Shown: positions 4,936 through 6,061 of the stretch, in pieces
Numbering within the stretch: position 1 is the stretch's first letter
How the letters are laid out: every line of letters starts with the position of its first letter
Assembly: GCA_025359355.1 (NCBI GenBank)
Contig: JANYGR010000481.1
Span: forward strand, 1 to 6,061
Length of the DNA: 6,061 nucleotides
Source: Bacteroidota bacterium
Lineage (GTDB): Bacteria > Bacteroidota > Bacteroidia > B-17B0 > Aurantibacillaceae
Direction: 5' to 3'
The notes under the pieces: generated by a model
Told to the model about the DNA's origin: nothing
Database searches by the model: none
The model's input: only the letters and a program-made list of their open reading frames with translations
Translations under genes and position numbers: made by a program

Positions 4936-6061
4936 ATGCAAAAACATGTTGTTATTATTGGTTCAGGCGTTGGCGGATTGGCTTCTGCTGTGAGGCTTGC
5001 AGCTGCAGGATTTAAAGTAACGGTTGTAGAAGCTAACGATTATGTCGGAGGTAAATTAACAACCAAACAAATAGGCAGATACCGTTTCGATATGGGGCCT
5101 TCTGTGTTTACACTTCCTAATTTAATTGACGATTTAACGGCAGTTGCAAAATCTAATAAACCTTTTAAATACCTAACCTTAGATACCATTGTTCATTATT
5201 TTTATGAAGATGGCACAACTTTAATCGCCTATTCTGATAAAGAAAAATTTGCGAATGAAGTAGCCACAAAATTAGGCGAAACAAGGCAATCTGTATTAGA
5301 TCAATTAAAATTTTCGGCCTTTTGTTATGAAACGACATCTGAATTATTTATGGAGCAATCGTTGCATAAATTATCTAATTTTTTAAATCTTAAAACTTTA
5401 AAAGGGATTTTAAGATCACCGAAATTAAAGATGGGGCAAACCATGAACGAAGCCAATAGTGAGCGTTTCAAGAACATTAAAACGGTACAAATGTTCAATC
5501 GTTTTGCTACTTATAATGGTTCAGATCCTTTTCAGGCTCCTGCTCTCATTAATATTATAGCGCATTTGGAACATAACATCGGTGCTTTTGTACCCGCAAC
5601 TGGTATGCATGATATTACAAAGTATTTGTATGATTTAAGCGTATCTTTAGGTACTGAGTATAAATTTAACTCAAGAGTCACTAAAATTAAAATCGAAAAT
5701 AACACGGCTGTAGGTGTCATTACCGAAAACGGTGAAATAGCTGCTGATTACGTCGTTTCTAATTCTGATATAAAACATGTTTATACAAAATTATTAGATA
5801 AAAAATATTACCGTTCTAAATTATTAGATCAAGAGAAATCTTTATCAGCATTGATTTTTTATTGGGGTATCAAAAAAGAATTTAAAGAATTATGCTTACA
5901 TAATATTTTGTTTAGCGCCAATGGCGAAGAAGAATTTAAGTGTATGTTTAAAGATAAAAAACCATACCATGATCCTTCTACGTATATTAATATTGGTTCA
6001 AAGCACAGTAAAAACGATGTTCCTGAAGGATGCGAAAATTGGTTTGTGATGGTAAATGTAC
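4936..6061 (+). CDS. crtD: Carotenoid desaturase, CrtI/CrtD family (probable 1-hydroxycarotenoid 3,4-desaturase), 3' end outside window
   Basis: An open frame from ATG 4936-4938 runs through 375 complete codons to the window edge. The family is usually about 490-500 residues, so roughly the last quarter, with the C-terminal FAD-contact motif, is missing only because the window ends. The N-terminus is a dinucleotide-binding fold: VVIIGSGVGGLASA with GxGxxG at 9-14, the ribose-contacting E32 at the end of the second strand, then DYVGGK (35-40). RFDMGPSVFTLP (50-61) and FNRFATYNGSDP (187-198) follow, then HLEHNIGAF, a YWG motif (309-311) and PEGCENWF near the end. GPS-V/L-FT and FATYNGS fit the Bacteroidota CrtD branch better than CrtI, where GPSWYWMP is usual. 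The enzyme would introduce a double bond into a hydroxylated carotenoid at the membrane, using FAD. The ATG has no Shine-Dalgarno. CrtD versus CrtI is about 70:30 in my reading; family membership is firm. Confidence 0.88.
   Translation, partial: MQKHVVIIGSGVGGLASAVRLAAAGFKVTVVEANDYVGGKLTTKQIGRYRFDMGPSVFTLPNLIDDLTAVAKSNKPFKYLTLDTIVHYFYEDGTTLIAYSDKEKFANEVATKLGETRQSVLDQLKFSAFCYETTSELFMEQSLHKLSNFLNLKTLKGILRSPKLKMGQTMNEANSERFKNIKTVQMFNRFATYNGSDPFQAPALINIIAHLEHNIGAFVPATGMHDITKYLYDLSVSLGTEYKFNSRVTKIKIENNTAVGVITENGEIAADYVVSNSDIKHVYTKLLDKKYYRSKLLDQEKSLSALIFYWGIKKEFKELCLHNILFSANGEEEFKCMFKDKKPYHDPSTYINIGSKHSKNDVPEGCENWFVMVNV

Noticed and set aside
5532..5720. 62-codon minus-strand open frame inside the carotenoid desaturase.
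   Set aside because: It is antisense to conserved CrtI-family sequence, with no family signal of its own.

Overview
The window looks like ordinary chromosomal DNA of a low-GC (mid-30s percent by eye) member of the Bacteroidota. Three things suggest this. The genes have A-rich leaders with no Shine-Dalgarno sequence. The OppB/OppC-type permeases carry the long periplasmic inserts that I recall from Bacteroidota homologues. The last gene reads as a Bacteroidota carotenoid desaturase. The phylum call is an inference from protein character, because no marker gene such as rRNA is present.

Layout, left to right. Positions 2-175 (+) are the last 57 codons of a SpoIIE/PP2C-type serine phosphatase. 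Positions 176-370 are a 195-bp AT-rich convergent gap with a possible terminator hairpin at its right end. Positions 371-4693 (-) are a three-gene peptide-type ABC importer cluster, transcribed right to left: substrate-binding lipoprotein (2945-4693), OppB-like permease (1761-2945, sharing one base with the previous gene) and OppC-like permease (371-1654, after a 106-bp gap containing a paired CTCTGTG repeat). Positions 4694-4789 are a divergent intergenic region with weak candidate promoters in both directions. Positions 4790-4879 (+) are a complete tRNA-Ser(GCU) with encoded CCA, followed at 4889-4914 by a textbook hairpin terminator. Positions 4936-6061 (+) are the first 375 codons of a CrtD/CrtI-family carotenoid desaturase that runs off the window.

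How the genes work together. The binding lipoprotein should capture an oligopeptide or similar solute in the periplasm and deliver it to a pore made of the two permeases. The ATPase subunits needed to power the importer are not in the window, and the cluster is closed on both sides by oppositely oriented genes, so they must be encoded elsewhere. The phosphatase, tRNA and carotenoid gene have no evident functional link to the transporter.

I found no mobile element, CRISPR array or clearly novel system. The most interesting details are the near-duplicate sequence flanking the tRNA (with a possible alternative pairing against the terminator), the orphan importer, and the large inserts in both permeases.
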